Positions 12,676 to 24,077 of a stretch of DNA of 64,000 nucleotides are shown here, piece after piece. The DNA lies in assembly GCF_021018895.1 (NCBI RefSeq), contig NC_079377.1, positions 23,984,501-24,048,500 of the forward strand, given 5' to 3'. Within the stretch, counting starts at the first letter, position 1, and the number at the start of each line of letters is the position of its first letter. The notes beneath the pieces were generated by a model. It did no database searches, was not told the DNA's origin, and saw only the letters and a list, made by a program, of their open reading frames with translations. The position numbers were made by a program, and so were the translations under genes. The DNA comes from Seriola aureovittata (lineage: Eukaryota > Chordata > Actinopteri > Carangiformes > Carangidae).

Positions 12676-15600
12676 TGCAGGTCTTCGGCTCCACGCTGGC
12701 AAACCTGAAGTGGATAAGATGCTTGCAATTTAAACGTTGATTAAACATTACACACTGATTATTATAATGGAATCAAATTGCTGTGTTTGTAAAAACAGAT
12801 GAAAGGAATGAATTCATATGAATAATTGCATGAGTTTCCAATCAAATTAATCAATCATTCTTTGAAGAGCAAGCTCAACCACAATGAATAATTTATCTTA
12901 TATTGAAATGGAAATGAAGTGCAGCACTAGGGTGGGGCAATTTATTGATTATAATGTTGCTTAATGCCCTAATGCCTCATTATTATACAGGTGTGAGTTG
13001 TTGTGTTTGTGCTTCTGTTCCAGCTGTTTATTTTACACAAACATCAAACTTTATTCTCAGCACAGAGTGTGAAACATTTACAGTAAAACCATAATAGACA
13101 TTTATTTGTGACTGTATAAATTACAGAATGATGGTAAGATTAATCTCCGCTCTACAAACATGACATGAGGGAAGCACTAATTGCTGTCAGGGAAATGTCA
13201 TGCTCATTATCTACGGAACTGGTATCTGTGAAGCAAAGATTTTCTCAACATGATTTGTCCCAGTGCAGATAAGACAGCCTGGTGTTATTTCATGCTAAGT
13301 GAGTTGGAATATGTTTAAAAAAAAAAAAAAAAAAAGAAGAAGAGAGTCAGCTCTATAGATCAGTTTAGCTCAAACTCATCAATCTACGCGCCGTCAACAG
13401 TGTCAATACAGCAACAGCGGCGTGGGTTGTCGGTGAATTTGTCACGGTGTGATCCATAGATATCTGAGCTGTTCTCTCCCACACAGTCATGTGGGAGGTG
13501 CGGGGCAGTTATGAATGACACCTTTAGGCTCTTGTTATTTTCCTGCCTCAGGAGGGCTACGCAACTGTGTCCATCACTTCTGACTCAGTTCATCTCGGTT
13601 CTGGAAGGATTCAGAGGACGCTTTTAGTCCGTGTGCTCAGAGTGGATCTGAAGTGTGTGTCTAAAGTAAATTTAGCTCCATTAAAGCTGCTGTAATCAAT
13701 ATCTTTTATGTTGCCAGAGAATCACACGTGAAAGGCATCACTCCAACACTAACACACCGACACATACACGTTTTTTAAAACGCATCACTGGTGTCATAAA
13801 GCAAAATCTGAATTAGGACAAGAGTTAGCTGGCTAACCCAGTGACTTTGCTTTTTGGTAAAACCTATACAAGAACCATTTTTATGGGATTGTAATTACAG
13901 GTTCTGTAATGCTTTGGAGGATGTAAACTGTAAGTAAATTGTTGCCATGGATTCAGTGAGTTATATTTGTTATATTATAAGTTTGTTTACAGTTTGGTAC
14001 CTTTTTAAAGTCGCAGGATTAGATATTAGAAGTTCCTGTTTGCAAAAGTACCCGTGCACGTAGAGACAGTTATCACTGGGTTACAACGATACTGCAGAAC
14101 ATTTAAAAAGCTGATGATTCTCAGGCGAGTTCTTTGTGTGGATTTATGGGTGTTTATTCATAATGGACATTAATGATATAATGATATCCTCAGAAGGTGT
14201 GAGTGAATCTAAAAATGTGCAGATTTGAACACAGACATGTATCGACCTGTCAGCAAGAGAGCAAATAAACATATCTCCCAAAATATTATTTGCACAAACA
14301 CAAATATTCAGAATAAATGAAGCCTGTGAATACAACTAACCAACTGTAGACCATGTACTGTGTTCCTGCTTTTTCATTCAGCTGCCGGGCGACAAATAAA
14401 CTTTGTAAAACTTATTTTAATGATTCAAGGACAACTGCCCCGGGGCCAAGACCCCAGGGGCCCTGAAAGCCCCATGTTCACTTTGTATTAATTGGTTGGT
14501 AGTAATTAGCGAAATTTGATTTGGTTTATGCACGGCAGTGTTCACCACGATGATAAGGGTTTTAAAGCCGGCCCAGCATTAATACCTTGTGTGAAGGTCC
14601 TGCCTTGTAGTGGAGTAAACGTTTATTATTATCAACAAGAGACGACGAGTTCTGCAGCTGCTGATCAATGACAAACCAAAAAAAAAAAAAACAAACAAAC
14701 AAACAAACATCTACTGGGTTAGTTGAAATTGTTAATAAATGGTGCATAATCCTCTATAAAATGATGTTTTATCAAGCTGCAGAGTAAAAAAAGCAGAAGT
14801 CATGTGCTGCTGTGAGGAGGCACACACAGATATGCACAGAGAAGAGATCTCAATAGGGGCCCACGACTCCTTTTGGCCCTGGGGCCCCCACGGGTGCACT
14901 GATCCTGCAACACAGTGACTTGACTGAAAAGTAGGTCATTTTTCTCCTGTACGGTTTCTCTGTGCAGCAGCGGGTGAATTTAACGAGGCAGGCGTCTGCC
15001 AGCTGACTCGCATGTGAAGAACAAAGGTAGAGGGAGAGACCGGGGGAATGTGTGTATTTCAACAGGCTGCGAACCCGCGTACGTGACACCCCCCGACAAT
15101 TCGAGTATCGGCACCCGCCGCGGATGAGGAGAGTTATTCTGCAGCTCTGTGGGTTTGTTGCTGCCGGGCATCGGTTAAAAGGAGCCGCTTGCGCTTCTGC
15201 AAAAAGGTTCGAGATCCAAGCGCTTTGAAATGCATCGAATGGCCCCGGGCTAGTGGACATCGAGGGGCATTTGATTTGTCTCAGTTAGGATATTGACCAC
15301 CGGGTCGGGTCAGAGGAGCAACACAGCGCTGCCTTTCATCCGTCTGCTAACCTTCCTTTGCCCCCGAACTCCTGCGCCACAGAAATGTAGTTTTTATGAA
15401 GTAGATTCAGCGTAGATGGAATCATTTTTCAAGGAGCTTAGAGTAGGTTCTCGAAGGGTTTCCTTTTTTTCAATAAATACTGATTTTACCTTTTGAAGGT
15501 TTAGCCTCTCTGTGTGCTCTTGTTGATTTTTCTTTTTTAATCTGATTTTGTTCTTTCTGGATTACACCGGATTATCAAGGTGACCTCTAAATTACAGATT

Positions 15601-16592
15601 GTAACTGTGCCAAAGAAGCGCCTCGCGTTCCCTCGTCCTGAAGTCTGGGGGGTTTTCTGAATGTGTTTTTGGTTGAATTGCTGGTTAACACAAGGTCAAG
15701 ACGTTTTCATGTTTTCTCCCACGACATAAAAAAATCCGTCAGAAAATACCGCAGTCGTGATTTCTTTAAGCTTTTACGTCTGATTTTTTTTTATTTTTAA
15801 TTTTAAAATAGCATTCAAAAGTTGCAGCTTGACTAAGCAGCTTAGTGTCTGTATTGTATCATGTCCTGTTAGTACAAAACAGGAAACTACATTGGCTGCA
15901 CTCCATTTGGCAACAGCAGGGAAACTCACTTCAATGGTACAGTAGAGTCCTGGTGCCTACTCCAACTGGATTCAGCCAACAAAAAAAAAAAAGTTAAATA
16001 TGTGTTTATTAGTCCACATCGTTCACACTGCAGTTGGTACAAGTGGTATTTTGTCAACGTGCCTCTCAAGCCGTTGATTAAAGCCGGCGTTGGCTGCCAC
16101 GCTCAAACCAGCACTCCTCCAGTCAGGGGTTTGAAGCACCAACAGACGCTTTATGTAGAACTTACTGGAAAAAAAATGTTTCCCATGTAAAAAACAAATA
16201 AATAAAAAGAAAGATAAATAAACAGTTAAGTGAAATTGGGGAACAGGCTAAGTGTTATTAACACCACAACCCACGAGCCCAATATAACTGACTCACCAAG
16301 TCACTCTTTTACTTTTTTATTTTTGCAGTGAAAGTTGTTCATGAACTTCTCCCATTTTAAACACCTCAGTATTTCCCATGTCTCACGTTTCCCAATACCT
16401 GTGGCAAGGGAGGTAAAAAAAAAAAAAAAAAAAAACCTGCTTCAAAGGGGGGAAAGGATAACACATGATGGAATGTATGGATGGAGAGATGGAGGATGGA
16501 ATAATCCTGTTAGCCAGTTAATCGCTGTGGATACAAGGTCCGGGGACGCAGTATGTTAGACGCAGCAACCTGCACCTTCAGCATCATGGCTG

Positions 16593-16652
16593 AGTGTGTG
16601 TGTGTGTGTGTGTGTCTGTGTGCGTGTGCGTGTGTGTGTGTGTGCGTGTGTG
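16593..16652. repeat. (TG)n microsatellite, interrupted
   Basis: TG repeats over 60 bases with CG interruptions. Confidence 0.92.
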
Positions 16653-17243
16653 TTTCTGGAAGGGAGGGGTCTGGAGATCCATTACCCATTATCATCCGGG
16701 GCTCTCGCGGATTACTGTGGATAAAGTGAGGGAGAGTGAGAGAATAGGGACTTAGCTCATATCCCGCAGCTTTTTTTTTTTTTTTTTGCTCTGCTGTCCA
16801 GCTCGCCACACAATCATTTGGCTGACGGCGAGGCTTGGTTAGGAGCAATCCTTTAGGAAGTGTTGTAGCCAAAGGAACTGTAATTGAAAACTTGATTAAA
16901 CTGCTTAATAAGTAAGTAAGTACGCTTGCAGCCAGAAAAGCTTCCAGTCCCCTGCCATCTCAGAGTCCCGTATCTAATCCGATCTGTCATTGTCCAGACC
17001 CGCTACGGTGAATTCATGACTCCGACAGTGATGTTTGTCAGCAGTGGTGGAGATACTGTATCGAGAGTTTCCATATTCTTCGTGCAGGACAGAAATAACT
17101 GGCGACAGGGAGGCTAGTCAGGCTAACAGTTGCTTATCAAAATAAATAAGTCGTTTAGCGCCATCATCATGTAAAAAATTCTATTTATCCTAAAAGTAAA
17201 TACCTGAAAATCTATTAGCTGTACTTTGTCTTCATTGCTAATG

Positions 17244-17374
17244 TTAAAGTTTAGCGCGTGTTACCGCACTAAATTAAGACAACGACCACGGTAAACATAA
17301 TACTAAACTTTAGCATGTTAGCATGTTGCTGTTAGCATGTTGCTATTAGCATTTAGCTCAAAGCACCGCCGAGT
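17244..17374 (+). repeat. Teleost 'GTTAGCATG' interspersed repeat, copy 1
   Basis: It shows CACGGTAAACAT, TTTAGCATGTTAGCATG and TTAGCATTTAGCTCAAAGC in order, which I recognise as a common fish repeat. The same order occurs in reverse complement at 18,852-18,984. Confidence 0.7.
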
Positions 17375-17811
17375 CAAAGTCCAGTCTCATGGAGCCGCTT
17401 GGCTTGCATGGTAAAAGAAAGTAAAAGAAAACACAACAAATGGCCAATTCTATAGTTTTACCAGGATGCAAACTGAAACTGCTAGTTTCTCTTTTATTAT
17501 CATTTTTATTTAAATTCTAAAGCAACATACTTCCTTTTTTTTTTTTGAAATTGTGTAACTAAGGACTTTTGCATATCTAGACATACACGAGGTCCAGAGT
17601 GCGGTCACGCAGGAACAAGTGAGTTCAGGACTCTACTCAAGGACACGCTCACACAAATCAACACCTACTGTGACCTGACAGTTCATGTCACCAGCACAGT
17701 GTGTTTTCCCCCTTAAATAACACAATCTCTTCTATTGTGCAACATTGCCATCCCATAGGCACCACCCTCAGTGAGCGACATTTTGTTCCATTTTGTTCCA
17801 CTCACTCACTC

Positions 17812-17836
17812 TCACACACACACACACACACACACA
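17812..17836. repeat. (CA)n microsatellite
   Basis: CA run. Just upstream, ATTTTGTTCC is duplicated in tandem. Confidence 0.92.
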
Positions 17837-18506
17837 GAACAAAACAATGATTTTTAAACAGTGTTTACATCAAACCCTCAAGTTATTCCAAAAGCAGGAA
17901 TATCATTTAAATAAATGAATAAAGAGACTCTGTGCTGTTCGCCATGGCAGTACATGCACATAAAAACCAAGAATTACATTCATATTTCATATGTTAGAGT
18001 GTACCACTCTCTAGATTTCAGGGCTTTTAGCAAGTCAAAGCTGTTAGAGCGCAAACTGAAAAACATCTTGACCTTCGGAGGTAATCAGTTCACAGATAAT
18101 ACACTCCTACAGTTATACACACACACACAAAATAAATAAAAATAGCGGGTTTGCAGCATCTGTGTGAAGCAGCAGCTGACAGATGTGTTGTTACCGCACA
18201 ATAAAGTGGCTGAAAAAGTGTCATAGGTCATTTGAGAAAACCAGCATTTGGCCTGAAGTTTTGCAGCTTAATTACTCCATCATTTAGCGATGTAGTTTTT
18301 CAATGAAGGCAGCAAAGGAAACCATCTGCCGTGCATCTGTGATTGCTTGTGTTTTGCGAACTACAAAGTGATTTGATACTGTTTATAAGCGTGTTCCACG
18401 GCTCCTGGTTGTCTTAAGGATTTGCCAAACCTGTTGACAATCATAGTTTGTTTGATGCAAACTTGGGATTGGCTTCAGCTGAAGAGATAGAGAGGTGGGC
18501 TGTTAG

Positions 18507-18507
<1 letters not shown>

Positions 18508-18562
<55 letters not shown>
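18508..18562. repeat. (TG)27 microsatellite
   Basis: Uninterrupted TG run of 55 bases, the longest pure dinucleotide run noticed in the window. It lies between the two inverted GTTAGCATG repeats. Confidence 0.97.
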
Positions 18563-18564
<2 letters not shown>

Positions 18565-18851
18565 CTTTAGATTTAGTGGTGAGATCAGATGCACAGACTC
18601 GAGGCTAAAATACACTGTACTGTGGCTTTCACACAGGAGACCACTGTTGTGTGAAACCTAGCAGTGTTGTATCTTTCATCCGTGGCCGTCTCACAACCGT
18701 AACCGTGTCTTTATTGTTGTTACCATGACAACGGAGATTCTCTAACTCCTTAAGGAAGTACTTCCAAACCACAATCTTTTCTGAAGCCCGACCACGTTGG
18801 TTTTGTGTCTGAACATACCGGGACATCCAGAAAGAACAGTGCATGTTACAC

Positions 18852-18984
18852 TCAGTGTTGCTTTGAGCTAAATGCTAACACCAGGATGCTAACACGCTCA
18901 GATCGGTAAGGCTAACATGCTGAAGTTTAGCATAATGTTCACCGTGGTCACCATCTTAGTTTAGTGTGCTAACATGCTAACTTT
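18852..18984 (-). repeat. Teleost 'GTTAGCATG' interspersed repeat, copy 2 (inverted)
   Basis: Reverse-complemented, this block reads GTTAGCATGTTAGCAC, GACCACGGTGAACATTATGC, CAGCATGTTAGC and TTAGCATTTAGCTCAAAGC, matching copy 1 along its whole length. The two copies face each other about 1.5 kb apart. Confidence 0.7.
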
Positions 18985-19621
18985 CACATCAGTAATGACG
19001 GCAAAGTTCAGCTAGCTCACATTTCCTAATCCGCACAATACACAAAGTAGAGAGGAGACGCTAGCATAGCTAAAATGTAGTTTTCCTTGCTTCCAGACCT
19101 TTCGACCATCATGAGGTCAGAGGTAAGCAGCAGCTTGATCATGTAATTTTGTGATGGGCAGGTGCCTGATGTATCAGTGTGTAGTTTCAATCAGGACAGG
19201 GCCACAGAACTAGCGAGACCCAACACAAACCACAAGTTTTAATCCTGCAGCAGCTGAAGTTTACAGCATATGTACTTGAATAAGACACCAAATTAGATTT
19301 AGATACCCCTTTAAAATGCCAACAGAAAAGGCTGTGAGCAGCAGCGAGAGAAGTGTGAAAAGTACAGCCTTGGATTCCTGCAAAACCAAGATGTGGATTT
19401 TGCCTGTTATTGCTGTGAAAGCAAAGCAAAGCAGAATAGACACGTCCAAGTGCAGGAAGGACGGAAAGCTCGACAATAAAAGTTGTCTTTAAGTCTTTTC
19501 ACTTTACAAATACTGTGCTTTCCAGCTCCTCTCTCTCCCTCTCTCCTTCATCCACCTTCCACTCACCTCCACTTGTGCTTTTCTTTCTGTGAGCTCTCAT
19601 ATCTATTTTTTTTTTTATCAG

Positions 19622-20004
19622 AAATTACCCATCCAGAGCAGCCACCTACACTGAGTAAGGAGAATGTTATGAAATTATCTATCTATTATCTTTCTTTTCA
19701 CAATAAAGAGTCCCTGGTGTTTTCATTGATTGAGCTAGGTTCAGGCAGTTCATCTGGCAGTACTTTTAATTGCCTTTTTCAATCCTTGTTCGACTATTGC
19801 CAATTTCCCTTTAATTATGATACACTAACCGCTACCTTCGACTGCCCTGAGAAGAGAGAAAGGTATAAAAATTACACAAGATTGCTGCAGAAAATCGAAC
19901 TGACTCACTTTCCTGTCTTGTGTAAGGTGGCGCCATCAATAAAATTTGCTGTGAGACAGGCGTGGGACAGCGAAGCCAGTTGGTGGGAAGATGTGATGAG
20001 ATGA
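19622..20004 (+). CDS. Unrecognised terminal-exon-like open frame
   Basis: A polypyrimidine tract (T-rich) and TATCAG acceptor at 19,607-19,621 are followed by 127 open codons to TGA at 20,002, and AATAAA lies at 20,098. In phase 1 the predicted peptide begins around ITHPEQPPTLSKENVMKL. Its C-terminal half is compositionally protein-like and Cys/Trp/Lys-rich (e.g. FDCPEKRERYKNYTRLLQKI and AWDSEASWWEDVMR). I do not recognise a domain. No partner exon upstream could be identified, so it may be the last exon of an unidentified gene, a relic of one, a transposon fragment or a chance ORF. Confidence 0.25.
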
Positions 20005-20097
20005 AGTTACTGGTAGATTGCCAGTCAGTGGGGAACTGGGTTGTCCTCTCCATTACAGAGACTTGAGTTATGTTTAACATTATAATTCAGCAGCTCA

Positions 20098-20103
20098 AAT
20101 AAA
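20098..20103 (+). promoter_or_regulatory. Possible polyadenylation signal after the 19.6-kb open frame
   Basis: AATAAA lies 94 bases after the TGA of the candidate exon. It is a common hexamer in A/T-rich DNA, so it is weak support on its own. Confidence 0.25.
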
Positions 20104-20455
20104 GATAAATGTTTGGCACCGTACTAAAGAGAGAGAGAGATAAATAAATTCATGCTATGTTCCCTTCAAAAAACATGAGGAGGTGTTTGCAGGTCAACAC
20201 GTTTGTAGTCTTCACTAACCCTAATATAAAAGAACGAATAGTTCAGCATATAATATGAATAAAATACCTTGTAACTTGTCTTTAATCCGGTCAACCTACA
20301 CACAAACAGAAATGTCCAACTTACATTTTGTGATTTTACAGGAAGTTGTGTGTTGGAGATATTTCTTGGCGAGCAACAGCCAGATATAATAACTGTATAC
20401 AGAGTCTTGCCATCACGCTGAGTTTGCCAGGTTTAGCACCATTGTGCCTCCACAG

Positions 20456-20688
20456 CAGTGGTTCTCAAACTTTTTCCTGGCATGCCCCCCTTCAGAAGCT
20501 GAAGTGCCCCCTGGATTTTACCCAGGCTGGTAGAAACACTGTGTGTTGTTTGGGCAGCAACCATAAGGTTCTGATATCAAAACTTTACTTCAGATCAGCA
20601 TTGAGACCCAGCAACTCCAAGTGAAGCCAATCAAATTTACCCTAGCATGCAATGCAATCCAATGAGAGAGGGATATTATATATATGTA
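20456..20688 (+). repeat. hAT-like terminal sequence (CAGTGGTTCTCAAACTTTTT)
   Basis: The sequence starting at 20,456 is the hallmark end of hAT-family DNA elements, followed by GCATGCCCCCCTT and GAAGTGCCCC as in many fish and mammal copies. No matching opposite end was found before the Tc1 insertion at 20,689, so its extent is uncertain. Confidence 0.5.
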
Positions 20689-21844
20689 CAGTATATTGCC
20701 AAAAGTATTCACTCACACGTCCAAATAATTGAAATCAGGTGTCCCAATCACTTCCATGGCAACAGGTGTATAAAATCAAGCACCAAAGCATGCAGACTGT
20801 TTCTACAAACATTTGTGAAAGAATGGGTCGCTCTCAGGAGCTCAGTGAATTCCAGCGTGGTAGTGAATTTTCCTCGCTCCTAAATATTCCACAGTCAACT
20901 GTCAGTGGTATTATAACAAAGTGGAAGCGATTGGCAACGACAGCAACTCAGCCATGAAGTGGTAGGCCACGTAGGTCGCCAACTTTCTGCAGAGTCAATC
21001 GTTACAGACCTCCAAACTTCATGTGGCCTTCAGATTAGCTCAAGAACAGTGCGTAGAAAGCTTCATGGAATGGGTTTCCATGGCCGAGCAGCTGCATCCA
21101 AGCCATTCATCACTGAGTGCGATGCAAAGCGTCGGATGCAGGGGTGTAAAGCACGTCGCCACTGGACTCTAGAGCAATGGAGACGCGTTCTCTGGAGTGA
21201 CGAATCGCGCTTCACCATCTGGCGATCTGATCGATGAGTCTGGGTTTGGCGGTTGCCAGGAGAACGGTACTTGTCTGACTGCATTGTGCCAAGTGTAAAG
21301 TTTGGTGGAGGGGGGATTATGGTGTTTTCCAGGAGCTGGGCTTGGCCCCTCAGTTCCAGTGAAAGGAACTGTGAATGCTTCAGCATACCAAGAGATTTTG
21401 GACAATTCCATGCTCCCAACTTTGTGCGAACAGTTTGGGGATGACCCCTTCCTGTTCCAACATGACTGTGCACCAGTGCACAAAGCAAGGTCCATAAAGA
21501 CATGGATGAGAGAGTTTGGTGTGGATGAACTTGACTGGCCTGCACAGAGTCCTGACCTCAACCCGATAGAACACCTTTGGGATGAATTAGAGCGGAGACT
21601 GAGAGCCAGGCCTTCTCGTCCAACATCAGTGTGTGACATCACAAATGCGCTTCTGGAAGAATGGTCAAAAATTCCCATAAACACACTCCTACACCTTGTG
21701 GAAAGCTTTCCCAAAAGAGTTGAATCTGTTATAGCTGCAAAGGGTGGACCGACGTCATATTAAACCCTATGGATTAAGAATGGGATGTCACTCACAAGTT
21801 CATATGCGGGTCAAGGCTGGTGAGCCAATACTTTTGGCAATATA

Positions 21845-21847
<3 letters not shown>
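20689..21847 (+). mobile_element. Tc1/mariner element, internally deleted
   Basis: Terminal inverted repeats are visible: CAGTATATTGCCAAAAGTATT at the left and the complement of ...AATACTTTTGGCAATATAGTG at the right. A TA precedes the left end. The body, about 1.16 kb, encodes a Tc1 transposase in pieces (see the separate entry). The right end abuts a TG/TA microsatellite (21,845-21,894), which blurs the right-hand TA duplication. Confidence 0.9.
20823..21763 (+). pseudogene. Tc1 transposase pseudogene (DD34E)
   Basis: The frame starts MGRSQELSEFQRG and shows the helix-turn-helix part (LLNIPQSTVSGIITKWKRL). It hits TGA at 20,956, and sequence normally joining the two DNA-binding subdomains is missing. 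A second frame carries RQLSAESIVTDLQTSCGLQI and LWSDESRFTIW (first Asp), then stops at TGA 21,235. A third, frameshifted part carries FLFQHDCAPVH (second Asp) and SPDLNPIEHLWDE (Glu), and ends GGPTSY. Asp and Glu are separated by 34 residues, as in Tc1. Stops and frameshifts make it non-functional, although the sequence is otherwise well preserved, suggesting a fairly recent element. Confidence 0.9.

Positions 21848-21894
<47 letters not shown>
21845..21894. repeat. TG/TA compound microsatellite at the Tc1 right end
   Basis: (TG)8 is followed by about (TA)17, beginning within the last bases of the Tc1 terminal repeat. Confidence 0.95.
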
Positions 21895-21896
<2 letters not shown>

Positions 21897-23116
21897 CATC
21901 TCTAATGCACCTTTAGATTTGGCTCATTTCTAGTATTTTGTTTCTGAAGTGGCTTGTTTAACAAATTCCATTTCCTCCTGCCGAAGAAATAATTAAGTGT
22001 GAAATTTGATATTATATCAGTGTGTTCTGAGGACGGCGGGGGATTCATACAGTGGGACTAAACTGTAAAATTTAACTGCTACTCACCATTAGTGACATAT
22101 TTCCACAGTTATCGCTCATTATTTGGGTTCCAAAGGGTTTGACGTTTGGATGTGAACTGCACTTAAACTGTTACCAAGTCTGCAAAAAAAAATATAACAT
22201 GCACAGTAGAGAGCCTTTGATAGTCTTAGATGGTGGGAAGCATCATCAACTTGAAGCAGCATGTTTACAATAGCAGCGTGAAGCACTTGATAAACTCTTC
22301 AGCACCAACCTAAGGCTAAAATGTCATCTCTGCACCTCCGATGCCTCCAATTTAATGGGCACACACGCTTTCAATTTAAATTTTTTCTGGCTTTTCTCCG
22401 CTGCCACCCTGAGGACAAACTTCATACTTTCAGCCCCATGACGTATGATCCCTCTCTTATAATATAAATATATCTCTTATAATATAAAAGTGTTGCAGGG
22501 ACACAGAGGAAACTCCCTAACCTCTTAAGGTAGTTTTTGCGGTTTGTGATGCAAAAAAAAGAGAAAAATCCAAATCGTGGGAAATGTTATTTCAAGCTCA
22601 CTGTTCCTTCGTTGGAGTCATGCAGACCTACTGTACCTGCAGCATCACAATCAACCCTCAGCTGATGCCTTAAGAAGTGGCTGTGATCAGGGCAATCGCA
22701 CATAAACGTCATTTATCCACCTCTAAGAATCTGAGATAGTACTTATGCAGATCCATTAAAGACAGTTCTGCAGACTTTACATGAGAAAGAAGGTTCTTCC
22801 ATAATGTTCCTCTTCAGTCAGTGTTGGGATTGTTCTCTGACAGAACCGTGAAACTAATCTCCACACCTGAAGGACCAAATTAGGTTGTTTTGTCGGCACC
22901 TAAACTGAACACAATCCAGGAACATGTTCTGATGTAGCTGCCGACTGAGTGTAGGAGATAATACAAGAGCAGCAGCCTCCGGTTAGACAGGTTTGTATCC
23001 TGAGCCCCTCCCTCAAAGATCGAGCAGTGCTTCGCCAGTTAAATCGTTGTGGCGAGGACTGTCCCTCACGCAAGCACAGAGCAGCAATTAACCCACCAGC
23101 CACCCCAGCTGAGCAG

Positions 23117-23118
<2 letters not shown>

Positions 23119-23154
<36 letters not shown>
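23119..23154. repeat. (TG)n microsatellite
   Basis: Uninterrupted TG run. Confidence 0.96.
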
Positions 23155-23155
<1 letters not shown>

Positions 23156-23571
23156 GACCTGGACCTGCCTGTTTGCCTGTCTCAAGCAGCAGACCGGACA
23201 GCCATGACCAGCAGCCCAGACCGACTATCCCACACTGCCATCTGTGGGTCAGTGAGTGAACGCCAGCCTTAACGAAAAAAAAAAAACACACATAAGACTG
23301 CCCTTACATAAGTGATCTATAAACCAACAGTGTGAGTGGCTGCCTTACAATAAGCAAGCTGAGATGATGCATGATGTCTCAGCCGGGGCATCCCACCAGG
23401 GAGGCAACGCCAACTCGACCCGCCGCGCTGATTTACATGTGACCTACATCGATGCACCAGTTCTGTGCTTCCGACAGATCGAGGGGGAGTGAAAGAGATG
23501 GAAAGAAAGAGAGACACAGAGAGGCTGCCATTTTATGCATCCTCCAATCCCTTCCCTGCTTCAAAACAAGT

Positions 23572-23603
23572 GCACACACACGCACACACACACACACACA
23601 CAC
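23572..23603. repeat. (CA)n microsatellite
   Basis: CA run with one CG interruption. Confidence 0.95.
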
Positions 23604-24052
23604 TCACATGTACAGTAATTCTGCCTCTCAGAAGCAGTGAACCCAATCCCATCTGTTAAAGGAGGATAAATTCTGGCAGAGGGAATTTATTTGCAGCCAA
23701 GATTTATTTACTGGAAACAACTTTAGGATTTTCTTCCTGTAGCAGTCTGTCTCTTACGTCTCTCTTTCACCCCTCCCTCCCGCCGTTCCCGCCTCCCGCC
23801 GCGCTTGTTGTCCTGCAGGTTTCTGTGCTAGCTCGGTCCAGGTCGATAGCCGCTAATGAAAGGCGCCTTTATGAAGGTGTCAGCTGCTTTCCCTCACAGG
23901 AGCAAGCAGCTCTAATTTGAAGTAATGGTTATTGGCTGGGCCATTGATTTATTATGCTGGTGATTAGTGCACCGTATCAGCACCCGCAGAGGAGGGGAGG
24001 GAGGGTGGGTGGTAGAGAAAGTGGTAGGCAGGAGAAGATGAGCATGGAGGCA

Positions 24053-24077
24053 GGTGTGTGTGTGTGTGTGTGTGTGT
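24053..24077. repeat. (TG)n microsatellite
   Basis: TG run of 25 bases. Confidence 0.95.

Larger units (their letters stand above)
11125..17240. other. No gene identified
   Basis: Mostly A/T-rich DNA with TTCT, TTG, GA and poly-A tracts. A GC-rich patch at 14,850-15,370 has a 136-codon minus-strand frame without recognisable motifs. I found nothing I can annotate further. Confidence 0.5.

Noticed and set aside
14850..15260. 136-codon minus-strand frame with a collagen-like end (GAPGPKG)
   Set aside because: Only one short Gly-X-Y-like piece; no continuing repeat, and the local GC content makes stops rarer.
16510..16872. 120-codon minus-strand frame
   Set aside because: Driven by a TG microsatellite and a poly-T tract.
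21169..21714. 181-codon minus-strand frame
   Set aside because: It is the antisense shadow of the Tc1 transposase.
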